NCBI GenBank assembly: GCA_964510785.1
Contig: CAZECM010000107.1
Span: 1 to 9,260 of the forward strand
Reading direction: 5' to 3'
Length of the DNA stretch: 9,260 nucleotides
From: JAAYZM01 sp964510785
Lineage (GTDB): Bacteria; Actinomycetota; Actinomycetes; Actinomycetales; Cellulomonadaceae
Each line of letters begins with the position of its first letter. Positions within the stretch are counted from its first letter, which is position 1. Shown here piece by piece: positions 1-7,024 of this stretch. Below the pieces are notes generated by a model. It did no database searches. It saw only the letters and a list, made by a program, of their open reading frames with translations, and was not told the origin of the DNA. The position numbers and the translations under genes were made by a program.

Positions 1-371
1 CGCTCCTGCTCCAGGGTCTCGAGCGCGCAGAAGCAGTAGTAGCCGTGGCCGCTCTCGAGCAGGCGCTCGGTGTGCTCCGCATACAGCGCCAGACGCTCCG
101 ACTGGCGGTACGGCCCGACGGCCCCGCCCGCGTCCACGCCCTCGTCCCAGGCGAGCCCGAGCCAGCGCATCGCCTCGAGGAGCATCTGGTAGCTCTCCTC
201 GGAGTCCCGCGCGGCGTCGGTGTCCTCGATGCGGAACACGAACGTGCCGCCCGTGTGCCGGGCGTAGGCCCAGTTGAACAGGGCGGTGCGGATCATCCCG
301 ACGTGGGGCAGGCCGGTGGGCGAGGGGCAGAAGCGCACGCGTACGCCGGCCCCGGTGGGCGAAGAGGTCAT
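1..371 (-). CDS. gltX: Glutamyl-tRNA synthetase, N-terminal part (cut by window edge)
   Basis: Charges tRNA(Glu) with glutamate in the cytoplasm, using ATP; essential for translation. About 123 N-terminal codons are visible and the rest lies before base 1. The class I synthetase signature is clear: PSPTGLPHVGMIRTALFNW at about residues 16-34 holds the HIGH-like ATP site, in the PHVG form usual for actinobacterial GltX, and FRIEDTD follows at about 46-52. The Rossmann fold continues through GPYRQSERL and a YYCFC segment. The ATG at 371 begins 6 nt after a TAGGCT box, so the mRNA is probably leaderless; no Shine-Dalgarno is visible. The FAH-family gene ends 9 nt upstream on the same strand, so read-through from that gene is also likely. 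The same gene pair exists in Mycobacterium tuberculosis (Rv2993c-Rv2992c). Discriminating and non-discriminating GluRS cannot be told apart from this fragment. Confidence 0.97.
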   Translation of the reverse strand, partial: MTSSPTGAGVRVRFCPSPTGLPHVGMIRTALFNWAYARHTGGTFVFRIEDTDAARDSEESYQMLLEAMRWLGLAWDEGVDAGGAVGPYRQSERLALYAEHTERLLESGHGYYCFCALETLEQE

Positions 372-377
372 GACCCC

Positions 378-383
378 AGCCTA
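378..383 (-). promoter_or_regulatory. -10 box of gltX (TAGGCT) overlapping the upstream stop codon
   Basis: On the minus strand TAGGCT ends 6 nt before the gltX ATG, which is the spacing expected when transcription starts at the A of ATG. Its first three bases are the TAG stop codon of the FAH-family gene. No convincing -35 hexamer is seen. Confidence 0.5.
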
Positions 384-1163
384 GGACCGGCGGATCACCG
401 GGTTGCGCAGCACGCCGATCTCGGCGACCTCGACGTCCACGATGTCGCCGTGCACGATGGTCCCGACGCCCTCGGGCGTGCCCGTGAGGATGACGTCACC
501 GGGCAGGAGCGTCGTGACCTCGGAGATCGCCGAGACGAGGAACGGCACGTCGAAGACGAGGTCACGCGTCGAGCCGTCCTGGCGGCGCTCACCGTTGACG
601 GCGCTGCGCACGGTGAGGTCGCCCGGGTCGAGGTCCGTGGTGATCCACGGGCCGAGCGGCTTGGAGGTGTCGAAGGCCTTCGCGCGGAACCACTGCGACT
701 CCTCGCGCTGGGCGTCGCGCGCCGTGACGTCGTTCGCGACGGTGTAGCCGAACACGTTCGCGAGCGCCCGCTCGGGGGTGACGTTGCGCGTGACCTTGCC
801 GATCACGACGGCGAGCTCGGCCTCGTAGGACACCTCGCCCGTCCAGTCGGGCAGCACGATCGGGTCGTCCGGGCCGATCACGGCCGTGTTGGGGACGAGG
901 ACGAGCAGGGGGGCCGACGGCGCCTCGTTGCCGAGCTCCTTCGCGTGGGCGGCGAAGTTGCGGCCCACGCCCACGATCTTGGAGCGGGGGATGACGGGGG
1001 CGAGCAGCCGGACACCGTCGTCGAGCGGGACCTGCTCCCCCGTCAGCTCGACGACGGTGTAGAGCGGGTCGCCCTTGAGGACGTGCAGGACCTCCGCGCC
1101 GGCCTCACCCTCGACGAGGGCGTAGCGGGGATCGGAACCGGTGGTGAATCTCGCGATGCGCAC
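381..1163 (-). CDS. Fumarylacetoacetate hydrolase (FAH) family protein
   Basis: A 260-residue cytoplasmic enzyme of the FAH superfamily, which contains acylpyruvases, oxaloacetate decarboxylases and 2-hydroxyhepta-2,4-diene-1,7-dioate isomerases. The fold signatures are complete: KIVGVGRNFAAHAKEL (62-77), the metal-binding pair E114/E116 in GEVSYEAELAVVIGK, NDVTARDAQ (144-152), and GDVILTGTPEGVG (222-234). H73 and E76 match the cap-lid His/Glu dyad of FAHD1. The lysine usual in the FLKP motif of the family is valine here (V90 in LVLVPNT), which is odd for an active member. The start is GTG at 1163, 6 nt after a TAGGCT box, giving a leaderless transcript. The gene lies directly upstream of gltX and divergent from the aldo/keto reductase. 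The annotation as a dienedioate isomerase common for such genes is by homology only; the substrate cannot be read here. Confidence 0.92.
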   Translation of the reverse strand: MRIARFTTGSDPRYALVEGEAGAEVLHVLKGDPLYTVVELTGEQVPLDDGVRLLAPVIPRSKIVGVGRNFAAHAKELGNEAPSAPLLVLVPNTAVIGPDDPIVLPDWTGEVSYEAELAVVIGKVTRNVTPERALANVFGYTVANDVTARDAQREESQWFRAKAFDTSKPLGPWITTDLDPGDLTVRSAVNGERRQDGSTRDLVFDVPFLVSAISEVTTLLPGDVILTGTPEGVGTIVHGDIVDVEVAEIGVLRNPVIRRS

Positions 1164-1169
1164 GCGGCC

Positions 1170-1175
1170 AGCCTA
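1170..1175 (-). promoter_or_regulatory. -10 box of the FAH-family gene (TAGGCT)
   Basis: TAGGCT on the minus strand lies 6 nt before the GTG start at 1163, so transcription should begin on the start codon itself. No Shine-Dalgarno is present. It shares a 44-bp divergent gap with the aldo/keto reductase promoter. Confidence 0.5.
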
Positions 1176-1194
1176 GTTGGCACCGACGGTGACC

Positions 1195-1200
1195 TACCCT
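1195..1200 (+). promoter_or_regulatory. Possible -10 box of the aldo/keto reductase (TACCCT)
   Basis: TACCCT fits the loose actinobacterial TAnnnT -10 pattern and lies 7 nt before the ATG at 1208, consistent with leaderless transcription. No clear Shine-Dalgarno precedes the ATG and no good -35 is seen. Its expected -35 region coincides with the FAH -10 box. Confidence 0.35.
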
Positions 1201-1207
1201 CGAGGGC

Positions 1208-2185
1208 ATGACTCCCCTCCCCCGACGCACGTTCGGCACCTCTGACCTGTCCGTCAGCACCATCGGCCTCGGGTGCAACAACCTCGGCCGGAAGGACACG
1301 CCGACGTCGACGTTCGAGGGGTCGCTCGCCGTCGTCGACGCCGCCCTGGCTGCGGGGATCACGCTGTTCGACGTCGCGGACAGCTACGGCTCCGGGCTCA
1401 GCGAGGAGCTCCTCGGCCGGGCGCTCGGCTCGCGCCGGGCCGACGTCGTCCTCGCCACGAAGTTCGGTGGCAACATGCGCGACGACTCGCTCGCGGAGCT
1501 GGGTCCGCGCGGCGCGCCCCGCTACGTGCGCTTCGCCGTCGAGAGCTCGCTGCGACGCCTCGGGACGGACCGGATCGACCTGTACCAGTACCACACGCCC
1601 GACGGGGTCACCCCGCTCGAGGAGACCCTCGGCGTGCTCGACGAGCTCGTGACCGAGGGCAAGGTCCGCTACGTGGGGCACTCCAACTTCGCCGGCTGGC
1701 AGTTCGGGGCGGCCGAGGTCGCAGCGCTACGCACGGGCACGGTGAGGTTCGTCTCCGCGCAGAACCACTTCAACCTGCTCGACCGGTTCGCCGAGCAGGA
1801 GGTGCTGCCGGGGGCACGCGCGTTCGGCCTCGGGGTCCTGCCCTACTTCCCGCTCGCCAACGGGCTGCTCACGGGCAAGTACTCGGGTGGCGCACGGCCC
1901 GCGGACGGACGCCTCGTGCTCTCCAAGCCGGACGAGCTCGATCGGGCCCCGTGGGAGAAGGTGGAGCGGCTCGAGGTGTTCTGCGCCGCGCGCGGGATCT
2001 CGATGGTGACGCTCGCGATCGGCTGGTTGCTCGCGCAAGAGCCCGTGACGAGCGTCATCGCCGGAGCCACGCGGCCCTCCCAGGTCGAGGCCAACGCGGC
2101 CGCCGCCATGTGGGTGCCCACCGCGGCGGACCTCGCCGAGCTCGACGAGATCAGCCCGCCCCCGGGCAAGGTCGCGCTCTACTGA
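1208..2185 (+). CDS. Aldo/keto reductase
   Basis: A 325-residue NADP(H)-dependent oxidoreductase with a (beta/alpha)8 barrel, probably reducing aldehydes or ketones in the cytoplasm. The AKR catalytic tetrad is complete: D55 and Y60 in TLFDVADSYGSG, K85 in LATKFG, and H129 in LYQYHTPD. The cofactor-binding C-terminal signature is also present: GLLTGKY (219-225) and SVIAGATRPSQVEANAAA (282-299), the latter contacting the NADP phosphate and adenine in family members. Length and layout suit the large YhdN/AKR11-13-like group rather than the short 280-residue type. The ATG at 1208 starts the conserved RTFGTSDLSVSTIGLG strand, so it is the natural start. It diverges from the FAH gene, and its stop is 4 nt from the convergent methyltransferase stop. 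The physiological substrate cannot be deduced. Confidence 0.93.
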   Translation: MTPLPRRTFGTSDLSVSTIGLGCNNLGRKDTPTSTFEGSLAVVDAALAAGITLFDVADSYGSGLSEELLGRALGSRRADVVLATKFGGNMRDDSLAELGPRGAPRYVRFAVESSLRRLGTDRIDLYQYHTPDGVTPLEETLGVLDELVTEGKVRYVGHSNFAGWQFGAAEVAALRTGTVRFVSAQNHFNLLDRFAEQEVLPGARAFGLGVLPYFPLANGLLTGKYSGGARPADGRLVLSKPDELDRAPWEKVERLEVFCAARGISMVTLAIGWLLAQEPVTSVIAGATRPSQVEANAAAAMWVPTAADLAELDEISPPPGKVALY

Positions 2186-2189
2186 GGGC

Positions 2190-2987
2190 CTAGACCCGGG
2201 CGAGGACCTCGCCGTGGAGGATCGCGAGCCAGCCGTCGTCCGTCGCGGCCCACTCGCGCCACGCGTCCGCGAGGTGCTCGAGGGCGACGTCGTCCGCGAG
2301 CCGGTGCCCGAGCGCCTGCTTGGCGAAGTTGGACTGCGTACAGCGGTCCGCCCACAGCTCGCCCCACCACGAGCGGTCCGCGGGCGAGGCGTAGCACCAC
2401 ACGCCCGCGCTCGGCACGAGACCCGTCGGGTCGTACCCGGCCTCGAGCACCCAGGACAGCAGCTTGCGGCCGGCGTCGGCGTCGTGCGAGTTCGCCTCGG
2501 CGACCTCGTGGTAGAGCGCGATCCAGTCGTCGAGGCCGGCGACGCGGGGGAACCACGTCATCGCGGCGTAGTCGGCGTCGCGCACGGCGACGTACCCGCC
2601 GGGCTTGGCGACCCGGCGCATCTCGCGCAACGCCGCGACGGGGTCGGTGAGGTGCTGGAGCACCTGGTGCGCGTAGACGACGTCGAAGCTGTCGTCCGCG
2701 AACGGCAGCGCGTACGCGTCGCCCTCGAGGAACTCCACGTTCTTCGCGTCCGCCGCGGCCTCGCGCGCCGCGGCGAGCACCGTGGGCGCGCGGTCCACGC
2801 CGACGGCGCGTGACACCCGCGACGCGAGGTCGATCGTCACCGTTCCCGGGCCGCAACCCACGTCGAGCAGGCTCATCCCGGGCTCGAGCACCGGCAGGAG
2901 GAACGCGGCGGAGTTCTCGGCCGTGCGCCAACGGTGCGAGCGCAGCACGGACTCGTGGTGCCCGTGGATGTAGGTGTCTGTTGCCAT
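2190..2987 (-). CDS. SAM-dependent class I methyltransferase (UbiE/Methyltransf_11-like)
   Basis: A 265-residue soluble protein that should transfer a methyl group from S-adenosylmethionine to an unknown acceptor. Motif I LLDVGCGPGT (40-49) binds SAM; the acidic end of strand 2 is VGVDRAP (63-69). Next come EGDAYALPFADDSFDVVYA (88-106), containing the motif around D90, and LREMRRVAKPGGYVAVRD (120-137), the usual post-motif strand. The C-terminal part has many Trp residues (W174-W253 region), probably shaping the acceptor pocket. Two longer upstream starts are possible, but the ATG at 2987 is preferred: it opens a typical short N-terminal segment (MATDTYIHGHHESV) and lies 7 nt after a TAGAGT -10 box, giving a leaderless mRNA. 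It is divergent from the ABC transporter operon. Similar proteins are often annotated UbiE-like, but there is no menaquinone context here. Confidence 0.9.
   Translation of the reverse strand: MATDTYIHGHHESVLRSHRWRTAENSAAFLLPVLEPGMSLLDVGCGPGTVTIDLASRVSRAVGVDRAPTVLAAAREAAADAKNVEFLEGDAYALPFADDSFDVVYAHQVLQHLTDPVAALREMRRVAKPGGYVAVRDADYAAMTWFPRVAGLDDWIALYHEVAEANSHDADAGRKLLSWVLEAGYDPTGLVPSAGVWCYASPADRSWWGELWADRCTQSNFAKQALGHRLADDVALEHLADAWREWAATDDGWLAILHGEVLARV
2199..2213. terminator. Short palindrome near the convergent gene ends
   Basis: GGCGAGG-A-CCTCGCC is a perfect 7-bp dyad with a single central base, 13 nt after the aldo/keto reductase stop codon and inside the last codons of the methyltransferase. 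It could help end reductase transcription. As RNA it would form only about 5 pairs with a 5-nt loop, and no T-tract follows. In DNA this GC-rich such dyads also arise by chance. Confidence 0.2.
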
Positions 2988-2994
2988 CCGGTTG

Positions 2995-3024
2995 ACTCTA
3001 GGAGCGCCGCTCGGCGTGTGTCCA
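2995..3024 (-). promoter_or_regulatory. Promoter of the methyltransferase gene
   Basis: On the minus strand a TGGACA -35 (3019-3024) is separated by 18 bp from a TAGAGT -10 (2995-3000), which lies 7 nt before the ATG at 2987. This is the best-formed two-box promoter in the window and predicts a leaderless mRNA. Confidence 0.5.
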
Positions 3025-3045
3025 ACAGACGGGACGCCACATCTC

Positions 3046-3070
3046 GCATGGTGGGAACGGGCGACCATGC
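3046..3070. repeat. Operator-like dyad in the divergent intergenic region
   Basis: GCATGGT (3046-3052) and ACCATGC (3064-3070) are perfect 7-bp inverted half-sites separated by 11 nt, so their centres are 18 bp apart, within the range of dimeric regulators. The dyad lies between the methyltransferase promoter and the ABC operon. No regulator gene is nearby, so the bound protein is unknown. Confidence 0.35.
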
Positions 3071-3087
3071 CCGGGCCGACGACGGCA

Positions 3088-3093
3088 TAGGAT
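3088..3093 (+). promoter_or_regulatory. Weak -10 candidate for the ABC transporter operon (TAGGAT)
   Basis: TAGGAT matches TAnnnT and would place the start of transcription near 3100, leaving a leader of about 118 nt before the ATG at 3218. There is no good -35; the expected position (3065-3070) falls in the right arm of the 3046-3070 dyad. In the leader I see only one GC hairpin (CGGCGG/CCGCCG, 3158-3173) and no recognisable cobalamin or other riboswitch consensus. Confidence 0.25.
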
Positions 3094-3217
3094 CGACCCG
3101 GACCCCGAGCTGGACTTGGCATCGGTGTCGATCCCCGAGGTGAGGACGACGGTCCCCCGGCGGCCTGCCGCCGCGCATCCGCACACACGCCCGTCTGCCG
3201 AATGCCCAGGGAGCTCC

Positions 3218-4270
3218 ATGCGCCACCGCGCCCACACCCACATCCGCCCCGCTCACGCGGTCGCGCTGTCCGCCGTCGTCGTCGCCGCGACGCTCGCGGG
3301 TTGCGCCGCCACGCCCGGCGCCGCCGGGACGTCCACCGGCACGACGACGACGGACGCCGCGCCGACCCCGTCCCCCACGCCGACCGACGCCACCGCCTTC
3401 CCGCTCACCGTGACCAACTGCGGCGTGCCCGTGACGGTCCCCGCGGCGCCCGAGCGTATCGTCACGATCAAGTCCTCGACCACGGAGCTCGCCCTCGCGC
3501 TCGGCCTCGAGGACCGCATCGTCGCGGCCGCGTTCCTCGACGCCCCGCTCGCGGACGAGGTCGCCGATGCCGGGGCGGACCTGACGATCCTCAGCGACGC
3601 GCTGCCCAACGCGGAGTCCGTGCTCGAGCTCGACCCGGACCTCGTCTTCGCAGGCTGGGAGTCGAATCTCACGGCCGAGGGCGCAGGCGAGCGCGACACC
3701 CTCGCGGGGCTCGGGATCGCGAGCTACGTGCCGCCGGCCGCCTGCCGCGAGTCCGGGCCGCCACCCACGATGAGCTTCGACGTGCTCTTCGAGCAGATCG
3801 CGGAGACTGGCGACGTGCTCGGTGCCCCGGAGCGCGCCGCTGAGCTCGTGGACGCACAGCGAGCGAGGCTCGACGCCGTCGTCCCCGACACACGCGGCCT
3901 GACCGCCCTGTGGTATTCCTCCGGCTCGCAGACGCCGTACGTCGGCGCGGGCACCGGCGTACCCCAGATGATCATGGCGGCGGCGGGCCTCACCAACATC
4001 GCCGACGACGTCGCGGACTCGTGGACCTCGATCTCCTGGGAGGAGGTCGTGGGCCGTGATCCCGACGTCATCATCCTCGTCGACTCGGACTGGAACACGG
4101 TCGAGAACAAGACGCAGGTGCTCGCCGACCACCCCGCGACCAGCCAGCTCGACGCCGTGCGCTCCGAGCGCTACCTCGTGGTGCCGTTCCCCGCGACGGA
4201 GGCGGGTGTGCGCAACGTCGCGGCCGTCGAGTCGCTCGTGGCACAGCTCGCCGAGCTCGACCTCGGCTGA
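3218..4270 (+). CDS. ABC transporter substrate-binding lipoprotein, proposed F420-0 binding
   Basis: A 350-residue extracellular lipoprotein that should capture the substrate of the importer encoded downstream. The N-terminus has a charged stretch, a hydrophobic core and the lipobox L26-A27-G28-C29, so it is cut before C29 and lipid-anchored. A flexible Thr/Pro/Ala-rich linker follows (30-60), then a BtuF/FhuD-type two-lobe domain beginning TNCGVPVTVPAAPERIVT (66-83) and typical of class III binding proteins. C68 and C176 could form a disulfide. The ATG at 3218 is chosen over an upstream TTG because AGGGAG (3208-3213) is a proper ribosome site and it starts directly on the signal peptide. It is first in the operon; the permease begins 7 nt downstream. 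The F420-0 assignment rests on remembered family resemblance (the IKSSTTELALALGL region) and on cofE nearby. A siderophore, cobalamin or other substrate remains possible. Confidence 0.85.
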   Translation: MRHRAHTHIRPAHAVALSAVVVAATLAGCAATPGAAGTSTGTTTTDAAPTPSPTPTDATAFPLTVTNCGVPVTVPAAPERIVTIKSSTTELALALGLEDRIVAAAFLDAPLADEVADAGADLTILSDALPNAESVLELDPDLVFAGWESNLTAEGAGERDTLAGLGIASYVPPAACRESGPPPTMSFDVLFEQIAETGDVLGAPERAAELVDAQRARLDAVVPDTRGLTALWYSSGSQTPYVGAGTGVPQMIMAAAGLTNIADDVADSWTSISWEEVVGRDPDVIILVDSDWNTVENKTQVLADHPATSQLDAVRSERYLVVPFPATEAGVRNVAAVESLVAQLAELDLG

Positions 4271-4277
4271 GTCGCGC

Positions 4278-5302
4278 GTGACGACGGCGGTGGGCCGACG
4301 GCGGACGGCGGTCCCGATGTGGGCCGCCCTCGCCGGGCTCTTCGCTGCGCTCGTGGTGAGCGTCGTCGTCGCCGTGACCTTCGGTCCGGCGGACGTCTCG
4401 ACAGCGGAGGCGTTCGCGAGCATCGCGCACCACCTGGGACTGCCCGTCGACGCGCCTGACCGGCTCACCGACGCGATCGTGTGGGAGCTGCGCGCGCCGC
4501 GCACCCTCACGGCAGCCGTCGTGGGCGCGGGGCTCGGGCTCGCGGGCGCCGTCATGCAGTCGCTCACGCGCAACCCGCTCGCGGACCCGTACCTGCTCGG
4601 GCTGTCCTCCGGGGCCTCGCTCGGGGCCGTCGCGGTGCTCGTGCTGGGGGCCGCCGTCGCGCTGCCCGCAGCGGCATTCGTCGGGGCGCTCGGGGCGCTC
4701 GCGCTCTCGCTCGCGATCGCCCGGGCGGCGGGGTCGCTCACCCCGACCCGCATGGTGCTCGCGGGCCTCGCCGTGTCCCAGCTGTGCGCCGCAGCGACCT
4801 CCGTGGTCATCTTCTGGACGGCCACGGGCGACTCCTACCGCGAGATCGTCACGTGGCTCCTCGGCTCGGTCGCGGGGGCCGACTGGGGCTCGGTGGGGCT
4901 CGCCGCCACGGCGCTCGCCGTCGTCGGCGCCGTGCTCCTCGCCTCCGCCCGCACCCTCGACGCCTTCGCGTTCGGCGATACCGCGGCCGCCTCGCTCGGC
5001 GTGCACGTCGAGCGGACGCGCTGGCTGCTGCTCGGCGCGGTCGCCCTGCTGGTCGGGGCCATGGTGGCGGTCTCGGGTGCGATCGGCTTCGTGGGGCTCG
5101 TGCTGCCGCACGCCGTGCGGCTCGTGCTCGGCGCGCCACACCGCCGGCTGCTGCCCGCCGTCGCACTCGTGGGGGCGGTGTTCCTCGTGTGGGCGGACAC
5201 GCTCGCGCGCACGGCGTTCGACCCGCGCGAGCTGCCCGTGGGCGTCGTGACGGCGCTCGTGGGCGTGCCCGTGTTCGTGCTCCTGCTGCGGCGGAGGGGC
5301 TC

Positions 5303-5312
<10 letters not shown>
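4278..5312 (+). CDS. ABC transporter permease, FecCD family, proposed F420-0 uptake
   Basis: A 344-residue polytopic membrane protein that would form the channel as a homodimer, as in BtuC2D2 and FhuB-type importers. FecCD hallmarks are visible: LRAPRTLTAAVVGAGLGLAG (71-90), then MQSLTRNPLADPYLLGLSSG (93-112), then VTWLLGSVAGADW (191-203). The likely ATPase-coupling helix follows at GDTAAASLGVHVERTRWLLL (233-252). The C-terminal GAIGFVGLVLPHAVRLVLG (268-286) and FDPRELPVGVVTALVGVPVF (314-333) complete the family pattern. I count about nine or ten membrane segments. GTG at 4278 is preferred because it gives RRR before the first helix (positive-inside) and lies 7 nt after the binding-protein stop, which suggests translational coupling. 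ATG at 4317 is the alternative. Its last 10 bases overlap the ATPase gene. Confidence 0.9.
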
Positions 5313-6097
<785 letters not shown>

Positions 6098-6113
6098 CCA
6101 GCCGTAGTCACGT

Positions 6114-6213
6114 GGCGTCATGACGGGTGAAGTGACCACTGAGGCTGGTGTGACTGAAGTTGAACGCAGTGGTTGACACCAGTCACTCCTGTTACTTCGC
6201 CCGCCGTGACGCC
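6114..6213. repeat. 100-bp imperfect palindrome after the ABC operon
   Basis: The outer arms (6114-6136 and 6191-6213) match at 19 of 23 positions, beginning GGCGTCA and ending TGACGCC. Three of the four mismatches would be G-U pairs in a plus-strand RNA. An 8-nt internal loop is followed by an exact 7-bp inner stem, CTGGTGT/ACACCAG (6145-6151, 6176-6182). A competing pairing also exists: ACCACTG (6135-6141) with CAGTGGT (6167-6173). By my count 59 of 100 bases are G or C, clearly lower than the flanking genes. It may be a terminator or RNA switch after the ABC operon, or a MITE-like insertion. No T-tract follows. Confidence 0.6.
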
Positions 6214-6219
6214 GGGCTG

Positions 6220-6284
6220 CCCACCGGATATCGGGCGCGCTCGACGGTGCCGGGCGCGTGACCTCGGCAACGCTCGCCGGTGGG
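6220..6284. repeat. Spaced 8-bp inverted repeat upstream of the hemolysin III promoter
   Basis: CCCACCGG (6220-6227) and CCGGTGGG (6277-6284) are perfect inverted copies 49 nt apart. The right arm touches the expected -35 region for the TAGGCT box at 6308. It could be a looped operator but may be chance in GC-rich DNA. Nothing else beyond this and the palindrome at 6114-6213 is seen in the gap 6098-6307. Confidence 0.2.
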
Positions 6285-6307
6285 TCGGTACACGCGCGGG
6301 CGCGACC

Positions 6308-6342
6308 TAGGCTGTGCGACAGGACCAGCGCACGAGGAAGGA
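6308..6342 (+). promoter_or_regulatory. -10 box and ribosome site of the hemolysin III gene
   Basis: TAGGCT (6308-6313) fits the same -10 sequence used by three other genes here. Transcription would start near 6320. The ribosome site AGGAAGGA (6335-6342) ends 4 nt before the GTG at 6347. No clear -35 is present. The box excludes the alternative GTG at 6314, which would lie upstream of the transcript start. Confidence 0.5.
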
Positions 6343-6346
6343 CACC

Positions 6347-7024
6347 GTGGACCCGGTTCCCCTGAGCAGGGACGGCAGCGTGCACGTCACGGACGAGCGG
6401 ATCTCGACGATCTCGCACCTCGTCGCGGCGTGCTTCGCGATCGTCGGCACGGCGCTCCTCGTGACGCAGGCCGCGGCGCAGGGCGACCCGTGGAAGGTCG
6501 TCGGTCTCGCGGTGTACGGCGTGGGTGTGATCGGGCTGTTCAGCGCGAGCGCCCTGCATCACGGCATCGACCACAGCCCACGCACCAACGAGGTGCTCCG
6601 CACGCTCGACTACGCGGCCGTGTTCGCGCTCATCGCGGGAACCGTGACACCGCTCGTGCTCGTGCTGTTCCGCAACACCTTCGGCTGGACCGTGCTCGGG
6701 GCCGTGTGGGCGATCGCGATCGCGGGGATCGCGGTGCGCTCGGTGTTCCCGAACCTTCCCAAGTACGTCACGAGCACGCTGTACATCGTGCTCGGGTGGA
6801 TACCTGTGCTGCTCGTCTGGTCCGGGGTCGCCCTGCCGTTCGGCGCGTACGCGCTGCTCGCGGCGGGCGGGCTCGCCTACAGCGTGGGCTTCGTCGTGTT
6901 CGTGATCGAGCGACCCAACCCGTGGCCCGGCGTGCTCGGCTTCCACGAGATCTGGCACGTGCTCGTCGTGATCGCCGCGCTCCTGCACTACTTCCTGATG
7001 TACCTCTACGTCTTGCCCGCCTGA
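6347..7024 (+). CDS. Hemolysin III / TrhA family (PAQR-like) membrane protein
   Basis: A 225-residue integral membrane protein of the hemolysin III/YqfA/TrhA family, related to the PAQR receptors. Seven hydrophobic segments are seen between residue 22 and the end. The three family motifs, thought to hold a metal ion in the membrane, are present: S68 and H72 in LFSASALHHG, D88 in TLDYAAVFALIAGTVTPL, and H200/H204 in GFHEIWHVLVVIAALLHY. Despite the name, most members are not shown to be toxins; in Escherichia coli TrhA has been linked to membrane energetics and lipid homeostasis. The GTG at 6347 is favoured by the ribosome site just upstream. It stands between the ABC importer and the F420 operon but shows no link to cofactor metabolism, and has its own promoter. 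Confidence 0.92.
   Translation: MDPVPLSRDGSVHVTDERISTISHLVAACFAIVGTALLVTQAAAQGDPWKVVGLAVYGVGVIGLFSASALHHGIDHSPRTNEVLRTLDYAAVFALIAGTVTPLVLVLFRNTFGWTVLGAVWAIAIAGIAVRSVFPNLPKYVTSTLYIVLGWIPVLLVWSGVALPFGAYALLAAGGLAYSVGFVVFVIERPNPWPGVLGFHEIWHVLVVIAALLHYFLMYLYVLPA

Noticed and set aside
45..1211. A long plus-strand open frame opposite gltX and the FAH gene
   Set aside because: Arg/Gly/Val-rich translation with no family motifs; it is the antisense shadow expected of GC-rich coding DNA.
1208..2185. The aldo/keto reductase as part of the F420 system
   Set aside because: It has the intact AKR tetrad and NADP-binding signature, so it is a nicotinamide enzyme, and it lies outside the importer-cofE region.
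3094..3217. A cobalamin or other riboswitch in the leader of the importer operon
   Set aside because: I searched by eye for the cobalamin-box consensus and found none; only one small GC hairpin is present.
3116..3217. An earlier TTG start for the binding protein adding 34 residues
   Set aside because: The extra segment is Pro/Arg-rich and would bury the signal peptide, whereas ATG 3218 has a good ribosome site and a standard lipoprotein start.
2873..4825. A 650-codon minus-strand open frame opposite the binding protein and permease
   Set aside because: Low-complexity Arg/Gly/Ala/His translation without domains, and fully opposed by genes with clear motifs.
6120..6176. An 18-codon open frame (ATG to TGA) inside the 100-bp palindrome, as a leader peptide
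   Set aside because: No ribosome site before the ATG and no run of regulatory codons; a frame this short is expected by chance.
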